A DNA stretch of 64,000 nt, taken from the NCBI RefSeq assembly GCF_030272615.1, contig NC_081410.1:501356442-501420441 (forward strand), read 5' to 3'. The notes under the pieces are model-generated. The model made no database searches. It was not told the origin of the DNA and saw only the letters and a list, made by a program, of their open reading frames with translations. The translations under genes were made by a program, and so were the position numbers. Numbering within the stretch: the stretch's first letter is position 1; each line of letters opens with the position of its first letter. Shown one piece after another: positions 48,965 through 60,483 of this stretch. The stretch is from Cryptomeria japonica. Lineage: Eukaryota > Streptophyta > Pinopsida > Cupressales > Cupressaceae.

Positions 48965-48975
48965 CGCGAATCCAT
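48965..48975 (-). other. Possible upstream start codon of the bHLH gene
   Basis: ATGGATTCGCG ends exactly at the predicted donor. Unspliced, this ATG meets TAA after four codons. Spliced, it adds five residues (MDSRK) before the main Met. It may be a true start, an alternative start, or leader sequence. Confidence 0.4.
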
Positions 48976-49078
48976 GCTTTCGCTAATTTTCCTGCTAAAA
49001 CCCTAACCAAGCCCTTACTTTATCACCACGCCACGGCTTAAAAATCCGAAAAGCACCACCTTCACAGAAAACCCCCCT

Positions 49079-49129
49079 TTATTCCTCCAATCCCTCCCGC
49101 GCCCTCGCCTCCAACGTTTTCCTCACCAT
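49079..49129 (-). other. Upstream open reading frame in the presumed bHLH leader
   Basis: ATG at 49129-49127 opens 16 codons (MVRKTLEARAREGLEE) and closes with TAA at 49079-49081. It lies about 100 bases upstream of the predicted exon 1 end and does not overlap the main frame. If transcribed it could reduce translation of the main protein. The transcription start is unknown, so it may lie outside the mRNA. Confidence 0.35.
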
Positions 49130-49450
49130 TTCACAGGCCAGAAGAAGAAAAATATCTCCTCACCCTACGTCAGACCCTCCCCGGTTGGTTTGGCTTGCCA
49201 TACCCTCGTGCGCTGCACTGTTCAAAGCTCTCAACCCCAGTAACCCCAAATCCCGACCGTACTTAACCCCGGTTAAATTCATGTGGTTCGCCCCACAATA
49301 AATAATTGTTATTACATTTTGCTGCTCACGGGATACACCCACCGCGTTTTTAATAAAGCCGATATTTTCCGAATCTCTGGTTTTGTTTTCCTAATTACGC
49401 TATTTATTTTTGGAACTTACCAGTCCGTGTTTTTATTTTTTAAGCACAAG

Positions 49451-49494
49451 CACGTGATGTTGACGTGCTATTCGGGTGAAAGGAACGTGCTTCT
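49451..49494. promoter_or_regulatory. G-box CACGTG and ACGTG cluster upstream of the bHLH gene
   Basis: CACGTG at 49451-49456 is followed by GACGTGC and AACGTGC within about 40 bases. ACGTG cores are bound by bHLH and bZIP factors, so self-regulation or JA/ABA input is conceivable. It lies about 480 bases upstream of the predicted exon 1 end. Confidence 0.4.
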
Positions 49495-49799
49495 CTCGTG
49501 CTAATTGTCAACTAAAATAGGTAAGCAATAATTATCATGTGTTTTTGCTTGCTTATCGCGATAAAAGAGGAGGAATCTTTGTGCCACTCAATTTGCATGT
49601 ACTATTTCCACGAGATAAATGTGACCCCCCCCCATACAATGTTTTTTACTCTATTTGGCTTACTCTCAATGTTTGTCCATTTTCTCCTCATGAATGTATT
49701 TGTTCCTATCCCACCCTCCCTTTTTCTTTTTGTTCCCCTCTTATTTGTCACAAACATGAATGGAAAGATCAAAAATGTTTAGGGACTTATTTCCATTAG

Positions 49800-50390
49800 T
49801 ATGTATGCTAGATGTTCTTTCTTTTGTATTCTTATGTTATAGAATAAATTTTCGAAGATGGATCAGATGGATGATAGTTTCAAGTTTGTTCTTCTTCTTA
49901 TTGACTTTTATTCTTATGTTATAGAATAATTTTTCTAAGATAGATCACATCAAGTTGAAAAGGTGTATGATAGTTTCAAGTTTGTTATTCTTATTGACTT
50001 GCATATAGATGGGACCGTTGAAAAACATGGATGGTGGTTTCAGGTTTGATTCTTCTTTATTTATCATCATATGAGTGGAAAGCAATTCATGGCAATGGAA
50101 GTTATAGTTGAAAAACATGGATGATAATACCATGTTTGATTCTTCTTTATTTACCTTCACATGTGTGGAGAGCAATTCATGTCAACAAAAGTTATGGATG
50201 ATAGTTTGAAGTTTGATTCCTCTTTATTTACCTTCATATGGGTGGAAAGCATTTCATGTCGACAGAAGTTAGAGTGGATAGGTTGGTGGAAAAACATTGA
50301 TGATAATTTTATATTTGATTCTTCTTTAACTTCATATGGGTGGAGAAGAGTTAGTATGGACAAAAGTTATAATCGATCGAACATTTGAAA
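49800..50390. repeat. Diverged minisatellite of about 102 bp, left block
   Basis: Units run from TTTGATTCTTCTTTATTTAC through CATATG(G/A)GTGGA and GCAATTCATGTCGACA to GAAAAACATGGATGA. About six diverged units are seen. Read on the minus strand the unit keeps a 34-codon frame (HELLSTHMKVNKEESN). The array continues at 52528 beyond element E. Confidence 0.8.
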
Positions 50391-50451
50391 TGGTGGAAAA
50401 ACTACAAGTATCTCCTACTTTCTTCTTAGTCTTGGAGGAAGACTCACCAGA

Positions 50452-51208
50452 CTATGAAGATTTCCAATGTTTTGGAGGAAATGGCGGTTTGGAATCAGAC
50501 TTAGGAGGTGGCTTGGAGGAATGCTCACTGCTTGCAGAATTCTTCTTTGGCTTCGGTTTCTGCTTTTGCTTCTCCTTAGAGGACTGAGCAACCAATGCTT
50601 TGTTCTTGGACCCTAAGAGCATGTCCAGCTGAGAAAGGTGAGACTGCTCACGAGACAAACGCTCACAAAACACATCAAAGGTAGGCATGGTGAAACGAGC
50701 ACCCAAGCCATCCATGGTGGAGTAGAAAGTAGAGGCAAAAAACTAAAAAGGACCCCGAAGCTTTGAAAGGATCAAGTGAATACACTCTGTGTCTGTCTTG
50801 GTCTTTCCACACCCCTGGAGAACAGATCTGGTAGTCTTGAATTTGTTCAAAAAATCATCAATGGTGGGAAAGGAATCAGGTGACAAGGAAACCAACTCTA
50901 CCTCAATCTGTAATGCCTGGATCTCATTAACTCTCCCGAAGAGAGTCTCAAACTTCAACCACATAGTGCGAGGAGTGAGCAACTCATCAAGGTGAAACAG
51001 AAGACTGTCGGAAACATGTAAAGAGAGCAAACCCATGGCCTCATCCATCTTGTTTATGTGTTGAAGAATCTTCATAAGGACATTGCAATAGAGGTTGAAC
51101 CTCATCCAAACAAGACCACAACCCTCATGCCCTAAGAAGTCGTGTGATGTGAGGCTTCCAGGTGTGATAGTTGTGTGATGTCAACAACTCAACTGAAGAA
51201 TCTGCCAT
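50452..51208 (-). pseudogene. Element E gag
   Basis: ATG at 51208-51206 gives MADSSVELLTSHNYHTWKPH, the usual gag start of a Copia element. A stop and a frameshift near 51110 lead into the frame 51105-50743, with LETLFGRVNEIQALQIEVEL-like UBN2 core and SFPTIDDFLNKFKTTRSVLQ. After another stop the frame 50715-50452 contains CERLSREQSHLSQLDMLLGS and a Lys/Pro/Ser-rich tail. No zinc knuckle is present because the element is cut off here. Confidence 0.8.
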
Positions 51209-52165
51209 GAAACTATGCACATGTACCTGATAAAAAATCTGAGAAACAAGATCACATATCTGAATAGACCATGTTGAGAGCTTTACAACGCCTATTTGTT
51301 TTCAAAAAACAGAGTCTGGTTGCCCATTCTACGGCCCCGGAAGTGCAGAAAAGAAACCCCACTTTCACTGGAAAAAAGTACGGGCAAACAGCAAAATTGG
51401 AAAAAAAAAATTCAATACCACGAGGTCTATCTCGGAACCAACTTTATGACGCCTATTTTTTTTCGAAAAAACGACTCCGTATACTCAAGATATGATGAAA
51501 AAACGAGCCCCCCCTTCAAAGGCAAGAGAGAGGGGCAACAGTGGTTGACTGGAGGCAGGGTCAGGCGGAGGTGGTGCTCTGGCAATGCTCTGGTGGTTGA
51601 GCGGTGGAGCAGCAGAGCTAGGCGGCGGCGAGGCTGCAGTGGCGGGTGGGTGGCCGGCCGGCAAGGCTGCAGGGGCTGGGAGCAGGGAGCGAGGGTCGAG
51701 GGCCGGCGATGGCCGGTGGGTGGGACCCGCGCTGATAGGGCCAGCGGTCGGACTATCAAGACGATGGGGACCAAAAAAGGCCCCAAAAAATTTGACTTTT
51801 TTTTAAACTTTGTCGAGTTTTTTGATTTTTTTTTTTTTTTGGCAAAAAATCAAATTTCGGCCTACATGTCGTAAAAAGGCAAAAAAAAATTCTCGAACTG
51901 CATGTCAAGGTCGTACGACCTGGTACAGAAAAAAAAAATACCCCCAGAGGCTCAAGTGTCGAAATTGGTCAAGTTTTATATGACCATAGGGGTTTTGGGG
52001 CCTTCTGAGCACGATGGTGAGGTCTGTTTAGACCCAAAGCACTCAGAAAAAAAAGGCCTATCCCTAGGTGCATAAAAAAACTTCTGAAAAACCCCAGATC
52101 TGCTTCCAATGCAAAAAACTCAAAACAAGAACAGGTAGCTGCATATCTGAAGCTCTGATATCATG

Positions 52166-52527
52166 TGAGAGTTGAGAAATACAGCACAACAGGAGCCCAA
52201 ATGATCTCTGCAAGTTGAATAAACCTGTTACAAGGAGAAGCAAGGAAGCAACAAAGAAAAACCAAAATACATAGGAAATGCTCAAAAAGATGAGAGCTTT
52301 GTATTCACAAAAATGTGTAATAGAATAATGATAGAATAAAAAGAATTAACCTCTAATAGGTCAAGAAACCCTAAAAGGGAAAACCCTAGGCTTGCACATA
52401 ATAATTAATAAAAGGATTAATTATTATGCACCTAGTGTTAGCTTAAGTGTAAAAGAGATAAAGGGGAACTTAATTAATTAAACAAATGTCGTTTAATTAA
52501 TTAAGTAAAGACCCGATTACTCTAACA
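52166..52527 (-). repeat. Element E 5' LTR
   Basis: In plus orientation it starts TGAGAGTTGAGAAATACAGC and ends GATTACTCTAACA, 362 bp. It includes a perfect inverted repeat with 16-bp arms (ACTTAATTAATTAAAC, 52468-52483 and 52491-52506). The primer site lies two bases inside, the same spacing as in elements B and C. No second LTR copy is in the window. Confidence 0.75.
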
Positions 52528-53337
52528 AATTCTTCTTCATTTACATTCATATAGGTGGAGAGCAATTCATGTCGACAAAAGTCATAATGGATTGGATAGT
52601 TAAAAACATGGATGAAATTTCATGTTTGATTCTTCTTTATTTACCTTCATATGAGTGCACAGCAATTCGTGTTGATGACAGTTATAATGGATCTAAAGAT
52701 TGAAAAACATGGATGATACTTTAAAGCTTGATTCTTTTTTATTTATATTCATATGGGTAGAGAGCAGTTCATGTCGATAAAAGTTATAATAGATTAGATG
52801 GTTAAAAAACATAGATGATGATTGCATGTTTGGTTCTTCTATATTTGCATTCATATGGATGGAGAGTAGTTCATGCTATCTATATTTACCTTCATGTAGG
52901 TGGAGAGTAGATCATGCTAATGGAAGTTATAGTGGATATGATAGTTCAAGTTTGATTCTTCTTTATTTGCATTAATATGGATGGAGAGCAGTACATGTTG
53001 ATAAAATTTATAGTGGATTGAACAGTTGAAAAACATGGATGACAATTTCATGTTTGATTCTTATTTACCTTCATATGGGTGGAGAGGAATTCATCTCAAC
53101 TGAAGATGATTGAAAAACGTGGATAATACTTTCAAGTTTGATTCTTCTTTATTTACATTCATATGGGTGAAGAGTAGTTCATGCCTATAAAAGTTATAAT
53201 GGATTGTACGGTTGAAAAACATTGATGAAAAATTCATGTTTGATTCTTCTTTATTTACCTCCATATGTGTGCAGAGAATATTATGGTTGAAAACCATGGA
53301 TGATACTTTCAAGTTTGATTCTTCTTTATGATGTGAC
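52528..53337. repeat. Diverged minisatellite of about 102 bp, right block
   Basis: About eight further units with the same phrases as at 49.8-50.4 kb. Some units are shortened. From 53340 to 53953 follows AT-rich sequence with no gene. Confidence 0.8.
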
Positions 53338-54013
53338 TTAATGATGTATGTAGGATTTCACTTCCTAATCCCACTAGACATTGATTACTCTAACATTTTA
53401 AAATTAATTTTTTTATGAAAGTTACTATTATTTTATATTTTTCATCAATTTCAACAAATATTTTCATCTAATAAATTCAACATAATAATAAGTCTCACAT
53501 TATATAATAGAACATTTTAAAATTATTTTTTTATAAAAAATTATTATTATTTTTTATTATGCCGAGAGGCATCTACAATGATATCATAATGTGCATAAAC
53601 AAAAATCCATTTTTGAAATAATTTGACATGCAAATGACCGGTAAATGCATGAAATATGCCATGTTTTAGCTTTGTGAAGGTGTCATTTTATTACTCCACC
53701 AGCTAGATTCACAGCTTTTTGCGTGCATGACTTCAATGGATTTGTATTCTTGATGTTTAGTATTTTAGAAGAATGTTTATTTTACAGATGATTCTCTTCT
53801 ATTATAAGATATCTCTTGACATATTTCATATTTTACATATATTTTTCAAATATAGATATACTAGTTTTTTACCAATTTCAATAAATAATTTGACCTAATA
53901 AATTCAAGATAATAAGTCTCACATTGTATAATAGAAATCATAACCATATTCTTAATATTTAGATGTCCATTTGATTCTAGCTTGAAAAATTCTATTAAAT
54001 GCAAAGGAGCGAA

Positions 54014-55903
54014 ATGGCGGCACTGGATGGCAGCAGGATCGGCATTGGCGATAGGAGCAGGGTTTCTGATGTGCGCTATTCCAGCGCTCAGTCTACGTAG
54101 GTTGGATCTTGGAGAGATGAAGCGGACATTGCCTTCCCCATCGAGACAAGTAGCTTGCAAGCTATTCAGAAACCAATTAATGTTGGGAAAGCAGATATGG
54201 TCCAGGGCAACAGACATTCCAGACCGCGTTTAAACTATGGAAACCCTTACTCAAATGGCAACCAGTGCTCTATTGACCCGCATAAGTGGAAGGAGAATGG
54301 TTTCATTTGGAATAACAAAGGTTGGTTTCATAAGTCTAAGCATCCCGCATCCGAGGCTCCCCGAAACTGGTATCCACCGCCTGAAACTAGCATTTTCGGT
54401 GCGGCACCCGAGAGAGGCAATCCTCACAATGACTCTTTCTTGGTTCCCCTGATTGATCATAGTAATCCCCTAAAGCGGAATGGGCGCTTCAGGAAAGACA
54501 ACTCAAGGGCGGACCAAGCCAGGTTTTGGAGATCCAATTTTCGCCCTAACAATCGGAACCCTTGGTCGAGCCAAGAAAGATGCCCTGACTTTCGAAGAGT
54601 TGCCTCCCTCCCTCAGCGACCCCGTTTTCATAAACCAGTAAGAAAAACCTCAAGACCCACCATCTTTTTGGATGAGAATAAAATTAATTCTGCTAGGTCA
54701 AATTTGCTTGAGTCTTACCTTTTCATCAAGTGGGGTGGTGGAAAGCGGGTTAAGGACAACTTTGAATCTTGGTGTAGAGCATAGTGGGGTAAGGATATTA
54801 ACATTAATATCCTCCCGAATGATTTCTATATGATTGAATTTATGAGCAATAAGGATAAATGGCAAGCGAAAAATAAAGGTCCATACATCTTAGATGGCAT
54901 TGAAGTTCACACCATTGAGTGGCAGCCCAATTTCAACCCCTGAACATATGTATTGTCGGACAACAAGGTATGGATAAGACTATATAATTGTCCCTTAGAT
55001 TATTGGCACATTGATGTCATCAAGGATATATGCAAAGACCTTGGAACCTTTGTATCGACAGATGATATCTTGGAGGATAAATTATGGGGAAGCTTCCTTA
55101 GAATTTGTATTAGCACGGATCAAATCACCAAGATCCCCGACGAAGTTAAAATTATTGGGGTAGGGAAGATCTGGATCCAAAAGATTGATAAAGAAAATCA
55201 ACTGCATATTTGTCCTAAATTATTTTCCTTAGATCATACCGGTATCAGTTGTGATGTTTCGGCTACGATACAACGAAGTTATTCCTGTATGCAATCTCCT
55301 ATTGAGGTAAATCTGCAACCAGAACCTCCTATTGCCTTTGACACCGGGGAAGCTATTTGCAACAACACTCTTGATAATGAGAATGTTCCACTAATGGAAG
55401 CAACCCCTTTGATCATAATTCCTCCCTCCTCTGGTCAATGCGAGAGTCAGCAAGATCTTCTCACACTTTTGGAGAAGACCAAATCCCTACAGCTAGATAT
55501 TGAATCCAAGTTAGCGGATTCTCTTCCACCCTCCCCCTTTGTGTCGAGGAATCAATTGGTAATTGAAGATGGCAATCTTCACTCTCAGGATATAGAGACT
55601 GGCTCTATGAGGGAGATGGGAGGGAAGATATTCTCCTCGATAGGCATTGAGCTGGAAGATGGTGAAATTGAAACCTCCACCTCAAAGGGGGAGGAAGACT
55701 TTGAACCAAACTCAGATCTTATATTAGAGGGTACTTCAAAAGGTTTTGGTAAATCAGATTCAACTATTGACAAACCTAATTTTAAGCCAAAAGGTGTGCG
55801 GGGGCGCAAGTCCAAAAAAGTTATGCTAGCAGTGGCTGGTGTTGCCTGTGGTCAAACCAATCTTAATTTAGGGAAGGGAAATACCCTTCCCCAGGAGCAA
55901 TGA
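54014..55903 (+). pseudogene. LINE ORF1, 629 codons with three stops
   Basis: ATG at 54014 opens one continuous frame to TGA at 55901-55903, broken only by TAG (54098-54100), TAG (54782-54784) and TGA (54941-54943); the last two probably replace Trp. The N-terminal part is rich in Asn, Pro and Arg. The middle (about 54790-55240) has the DUF4283-like fold of plant LINE ORF1 proteins: DKWQAKNKGPYILDG, VWIRLYNCPLDYWHIDVIKD and LGTFVSTDDILEDKLWGSFL. The rest is an acidic Ser/Glu-rich tail. No zinc knuckle is evident. ORF1 proteins bind LINE RNA. Confidence 0.85.
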
Positions 55904-58900
55904 AACTCCTATCTTGGAATGTCAGGGGCATCAATGCCCCTGACAAATGACGCTTGATTAAGCACCAGATTGATGACACTAAAGGAGATATTTGACTTCT
56001 TCAAGAAACTAAATGGAGCATGGTTGAGACTGCTACTAAAATGAGAGTTTGGAAATAATGGAATGGGCTTTTTAGGCAATCGGATGGAGCCTCCGGTGGC
56101 TTGGGAATCATTTGGAACCCCATGATTGTTAAGATCTCACTTGTAGGGGAAGCTAAGTATTGGCAACACTGCTCGGTTACTATTCTTGGATGGAATGAGA
56201 ATTTCAATCTTTTCAATGTGTACGAACCATCCACTGTTGGTGATAAACGGGCTCTCTGGGCTCTCTTATCCAGCAAACTAAATAGTTTTATCGATGGTAG
56301 TTGTGTGGTAGCCGGAGAATTCAATGCAAACCTCTCTGGCACTGAGAAAAGTGGGGGTATTCAAAGAATTGGTACGTCCCAGAAGGACTTTTTGGATTTT
56401 GTTGAGCAGAATCACCTATTAGACATTGTTCTGAAAAATGGTATTTTCGCATGGACGAACCGAAGAGCAGGTTTTACTAATATTGTTGAACGGCTTGACC
56501 GGTTTCTTGTCTCTGGTGAGTGGTTAGGATAAAATTTTGCCTTATAATCGTCGATTCTCCCGCTTATCAGATCAGATCACTACTCGATCTGTTTGGAGGT
56601 CGCCTTGGGTCAAGCAGAGGGGGGTACTCCGTTCCGATTTGAGAAAATGTGGTTCAGAGTGCCTGAACTATATGACCTTATTGCCGCTTGGTGGAATGAG
56701 CCAGTTTTTGGGAATTATTCGAGACTTCTCATTCTCAATAAAAAGCTCAAGTATATTAAGGTCATGATCAAAGAATGGAATAAGAGCCATTTCAAGAATA
56801 TTCATATGGAGAAATTAAGAATTAAGGTTGAACTAGCAGACTTAACCAGCTTTGTTATCACTTCTAGAATGACTAAGTATCTATTTATCAAATAAAATTC
56901 TCTCAAGTCTGACCTAAATGAAATCCTTCGGTGTGAGGAAATTCACTGGCGTCAAAAATCAAGGGAGTTACGGCTTAAGGAAGGTGATAAAAACACCAAA
57001 TTCTTCCACCAGTTGGCCATTGCCAATAGAAATAGAAACAGAATATCAAAGATTATGATACCAGACGGAGTCACTGTCAAGAATTATGAGGACATTGAGC
57101 AGGAAGCTGTAAGATTCTTTGACTCTTTGTTGAACGAGGTCCATCAGATCGATCATGAAGCAAGAACTAGAATTCTGAACTCAATCCCATCTGTTATATT
57201 TGGTGATCAAAATACAACTCTATGTACTCCTATTTCAATTGATGAAGTAAGGATTACCACCTTCCAGTTGAAACCGAATAAGGCTCCTGGCTCGGATGGC
57301 TTCCCTGCTGCTTTCTTCCACCATTTCTAGGATATCATTGCTCGAGATCTACATCTTGCAGTAGAAGAATCAAGAAAGAAGATGACTATGTTAGGGGCTT
57401 TCAATCACACCTTTTTTACTCTAATTCCGAAGAAGCAAAATCCTCAACAGATGAGTGACTTTAGGCCCATTGCTCTATGCAACACTGTATATAAGATTGT
57501 AACAAAGATCATAGCTAACATATTGAAGCCCCTCCTTAATCACATCACATCAGATGAACAAAGCGGTTTTACCCCTAGAAGATCCATTGTGGAAGGCATT
57601 ATCGTTGCTCATGAAATGCTTCACACAGCCAGGAAGACCAAGGACTCATTAATGATTTTAAAACTGGACATCTTGAAAGCTTATGACATGGTGGACAAGG
57701 TTTTCTTATTTGATGTTCTTAATAAATTTGGCTTCTGCAAGGAATGGCTCACTTGGGTCATGAGTTGTCTCTCCTCCCCCAAATTCTTTGTTCTGGTTAA
57801 TGGCTCATCCCATGGTTTTTTCTCTTCGACAAGAGGAATCAGACAAGGTGATCCATTATCACCTTTTTTGTTTATCATAATGGCTAAAGCTCTAGGTCAA
57901 TCTATAAGAGCTCTTCAGCAAGATGATTGTTGGGTTGGAGTTAATGTGGCAACATGGATTGAAAAAATGACTCATCTTCAGTTTGCTAATGATACCATTC
58001 TGTTTGGTTCGACTTGTAGGAAGGAAGCTAGAATTATTAAAACATGTCTTGATGATTACTGTTTTGCTTTCGAGCAGAAAATCAACTGGCACAAATCTAA
58101 AGTGTTTTTTGTCAACACCCCACTCAACCTACAAGCTGTATTATCAAGGATTCTTAATCTCAGAGTTGCTAACTTCCTTGGGAAGTTTCTTGGTACTCCC
58201 CTCTTCATTGGTAGCAACAGATCTCACTACTGGAAGCATCTTATTGATAAGTGCAAATCCAAACTTGCAACTTGGAAAGGCAAGTGGTTATCCTCTGTTG
58301 GGAAACTTACTATGATAAAGTCGGTTCTTTCAGCGCTATCGGTTTTTTCCATGGCTTGCCTGAGATTACTGGTGGCAATTGAAGATGAATTGATTTCTCT
58401 AATAAGAAACTTCATTTGGAATGGTTTGGATGACAAAGGTAAATTCCCTTTGTTAGCCTGGAAAAAGATCTACCAACCAAAAAAGGCAGGTTGTGCTGGC
58501 ATTCGCCAAATCTCAATTATGAATTTAGCAATGGGTGCTAAGTTGGTTTGGGAGATCTGTAGCGGCAGGAAGCAAAAATGGGTAAGGCTCTTGAAACATA
58601 AATATATGGATTCCCTGGAGCCTAAAAGGATTCTAACTATCAACAATCCTCCCAGAGGCTCGGCTATCTGGAATTTCATTATGGACAACAGGGAAATCAT
58701 AAGTGATCAGGTTACCTGGGATGTCAGGAATAGCAGGGATGCCCCCTTTTGGTTTGATTCTTGGTCAAGTGAAGTTGCCCTATGCCACAACCCCTCTCTG
58801 CAACCTATTATGGCAGAAACCTATCACCTTTGGCGGCACAACATCTATGATTATGGTTATCCAATCCAAGAAAATGGTATTGCCAAATGGAAATGGAACT

Positions 58901-60090
58901 CTTTGGATAGTTGGACTTGGATCAACATCAGAAGGACCTGTTTACTGACATCCTCAACAAAAGGTTTATTTTCCCTTCCCCTAATAAGGACATTATTAGG
59001 TGGTGTGGTTCCTCCGATGGTAAATACAAAGCATGTTTTGGTTACAAACTTAAAGAAGTGGCTATCGATAAACAAGACTAGCCTTTTAATCTTTTTTGGC
59101 ATCAACATCTCCTTCCCAAAGCGGGCTCCTTTGCCTGGCTGGCTTGTTAGAAAAAAATCTTGACTCAAGAAAGGCTCCAGTCAATGGGTATCAATGGACC
59201 CATCAGATGTCCTTTATGTTTGGAACAGGAAGAGACTGCAGATCATCTTCTTGTCCACTGCAGATTCTCCAATCACTGCTGGTGGCATTTCATGGGTAAA
59301 CTGAGTATCTTCGGCCCCTTCCCAGCAGGGCTGGATAACTGGTTTTTGCAATGGCCTAAACCGGCAGGTAAGGCTATTTTTGTTGATTTGGTTTTTATCC
59401 TCCCATCTCTTCTAATTTGGGAAATCTGGAAAGAAAGGAACTGTAGAATCTTCCAGGGTAAAGAAATGTGCCTATTGTCTCTTTGTGGGAAAATTGAGAA
59501 CCACCTAACTAAACTCCTAAATGAGGTTGCCCAATCCAAATCATTAAAGAAAAATTTGTTCATGGACTGGGATTGTAAGATTAAGCTGGTTCTTCCAAAC
59601 CTCCTCATCCCTCCGATCTTCGGACTGGGTTCCCCGATGGATCAAACCGATCTAAGAGGGAGTGAAATGGGATGCGCTAGAGGTTGGGTGGAGCAAGGTA
59701 AACTTTGATGGTGTGTCTGCAGGAAATCCGGGTCAAAGTGGAGTTGGTTGTATTATGAGGGACTCTGATGGTCTCTGTATTAAAGAAATCTCTAAAAAGA
59801 TTGGTGTGGCCACCAATAATGAAGCAGAATTCAGAGCGGCTTTCAGAGGTCTTCAGTTAGGGAAGGAGCTAGGGGTGCAGATAATTCATTTGGAGGGAGA
59901 CTCATTAAATGTTATTAATGTGATCCATTGTAATAACATCCCTAGTCGGTGTCTTAACCAGTGGCTTCAACCGATCTTGGCACTGCTAGCTACCTTTGAT
60001 GAATTTCAGGTTAGCCACATCTACAGGGAAGGTAATGGGGAAGCTGATAGACTTTCTAAATTGGCTATAGCCATAGGTGACCCCACCTGA
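55900..60090 (+). pseudogene. LINE ORF2: endonuclease, reverse transcriptase, RNase H
   Basis: ATG at 55900 overlaps the ORF1 stop (ATGA). The endonuclease (about 55900-56580) begins MKLLSWNVRGINAPDK and keeps LLQETKW and SDHY, but the GDFN motif reads GEFN. The reverse transcriptase (57250-58300) has LIPKKQNPQQMSDFRPIALC, KLDILKAYDMVDKVFL, GIRQGDPLSPFLF and QFANDTILFG, where FADD is expected. The zinc-binding zf-RVT (59190-59290) reads CPLCLEQEETADHLLVHC. RNase H (59690-60085) keeps NFDG, NNEAEF, LEGDS and GEADR. Stops occur at 55948, 55993, 56056, 56530, 56545, 56893 and 57328, with frameshifts near 58900 and 59640 and a further TAG near 59150. Most of the body is still one frame. Confidence 0.93.
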
Positions 60091-60483
60091 ATATTCACCG
60101 ATGATGTTTTTTGGGGCCGGTTGGTGATGTGGCATTGGATCCACCGGTTGACATGCTATCCTCACTCTCCATTTAGGGGGACACTCTTCAGTTGGGTCTA
60201 TTGATGGTTGCACACTCTCTGGTTCATTCCACAACTTCCGGCTGTGGAGCAAACTGTTGCTTTGCTCCCCGGTAGCCGCTTTACCCCCCGTCATGATTTC
60301 CGGTGGAGAGATCGACTGTTTTCCCTATTTACCTGTTATGGTCTCTTCTTCCAACGTGATGTGACGCTTTGCCGACATCATTGATTAGTGCTGATTTTGG
60401 CCTCGGGGCAATTAAATATAAGTGTACTTTATTAATATCTAGTTACGACTAGATTCTCTCAAGATTTGTTTATGATCACTTGA
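60091..60483 (+). other. LINE region between ORF2 and the third frame
   Basis: No open frame is seen. The segment is relatively CT-rich and ends in AT-rich sequence. It is within the TSD-defined LINE. Confidence 0.5.

Larger units (their letters stand above)
50391..52527 (-). mobile_element. Element E: truncated Copia element inserted in the minisatellite
   Basis: On the minus strand: 5' LTR (52527-52166), primer site TGATATCAGAGC (52163-52152), a long leader with a GC-rich island at about 51540-51730, gag (51208-50452), then an abrupt end where minisatellite resumes near 50390. Protease, integrase, polymerase and the 3' LTR are missing. Minisatellite lies on both sides, so E entered the array and lost its 3' part. 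Confidence 0.8.

Noticed and set aside
49945-50363. Minus ORFs in the minisatellite as a gene
   Set aside because: Only two or three units each, no start context or flanking exons; kept as a repeat with a note on frame retention.
51296-51874. 192-codon Gly/Arg-rich plus ORF and 119-codon Pro-rich minus ORF
   Set aside because: Both read the GC-rich leader of element E; composition alone keeps the frames open.
54251-54460. Minus ORF in LINE ORF1
   Set aside because: Antisense shadow of the ORF1 frame; the LINE is on the plus strand.
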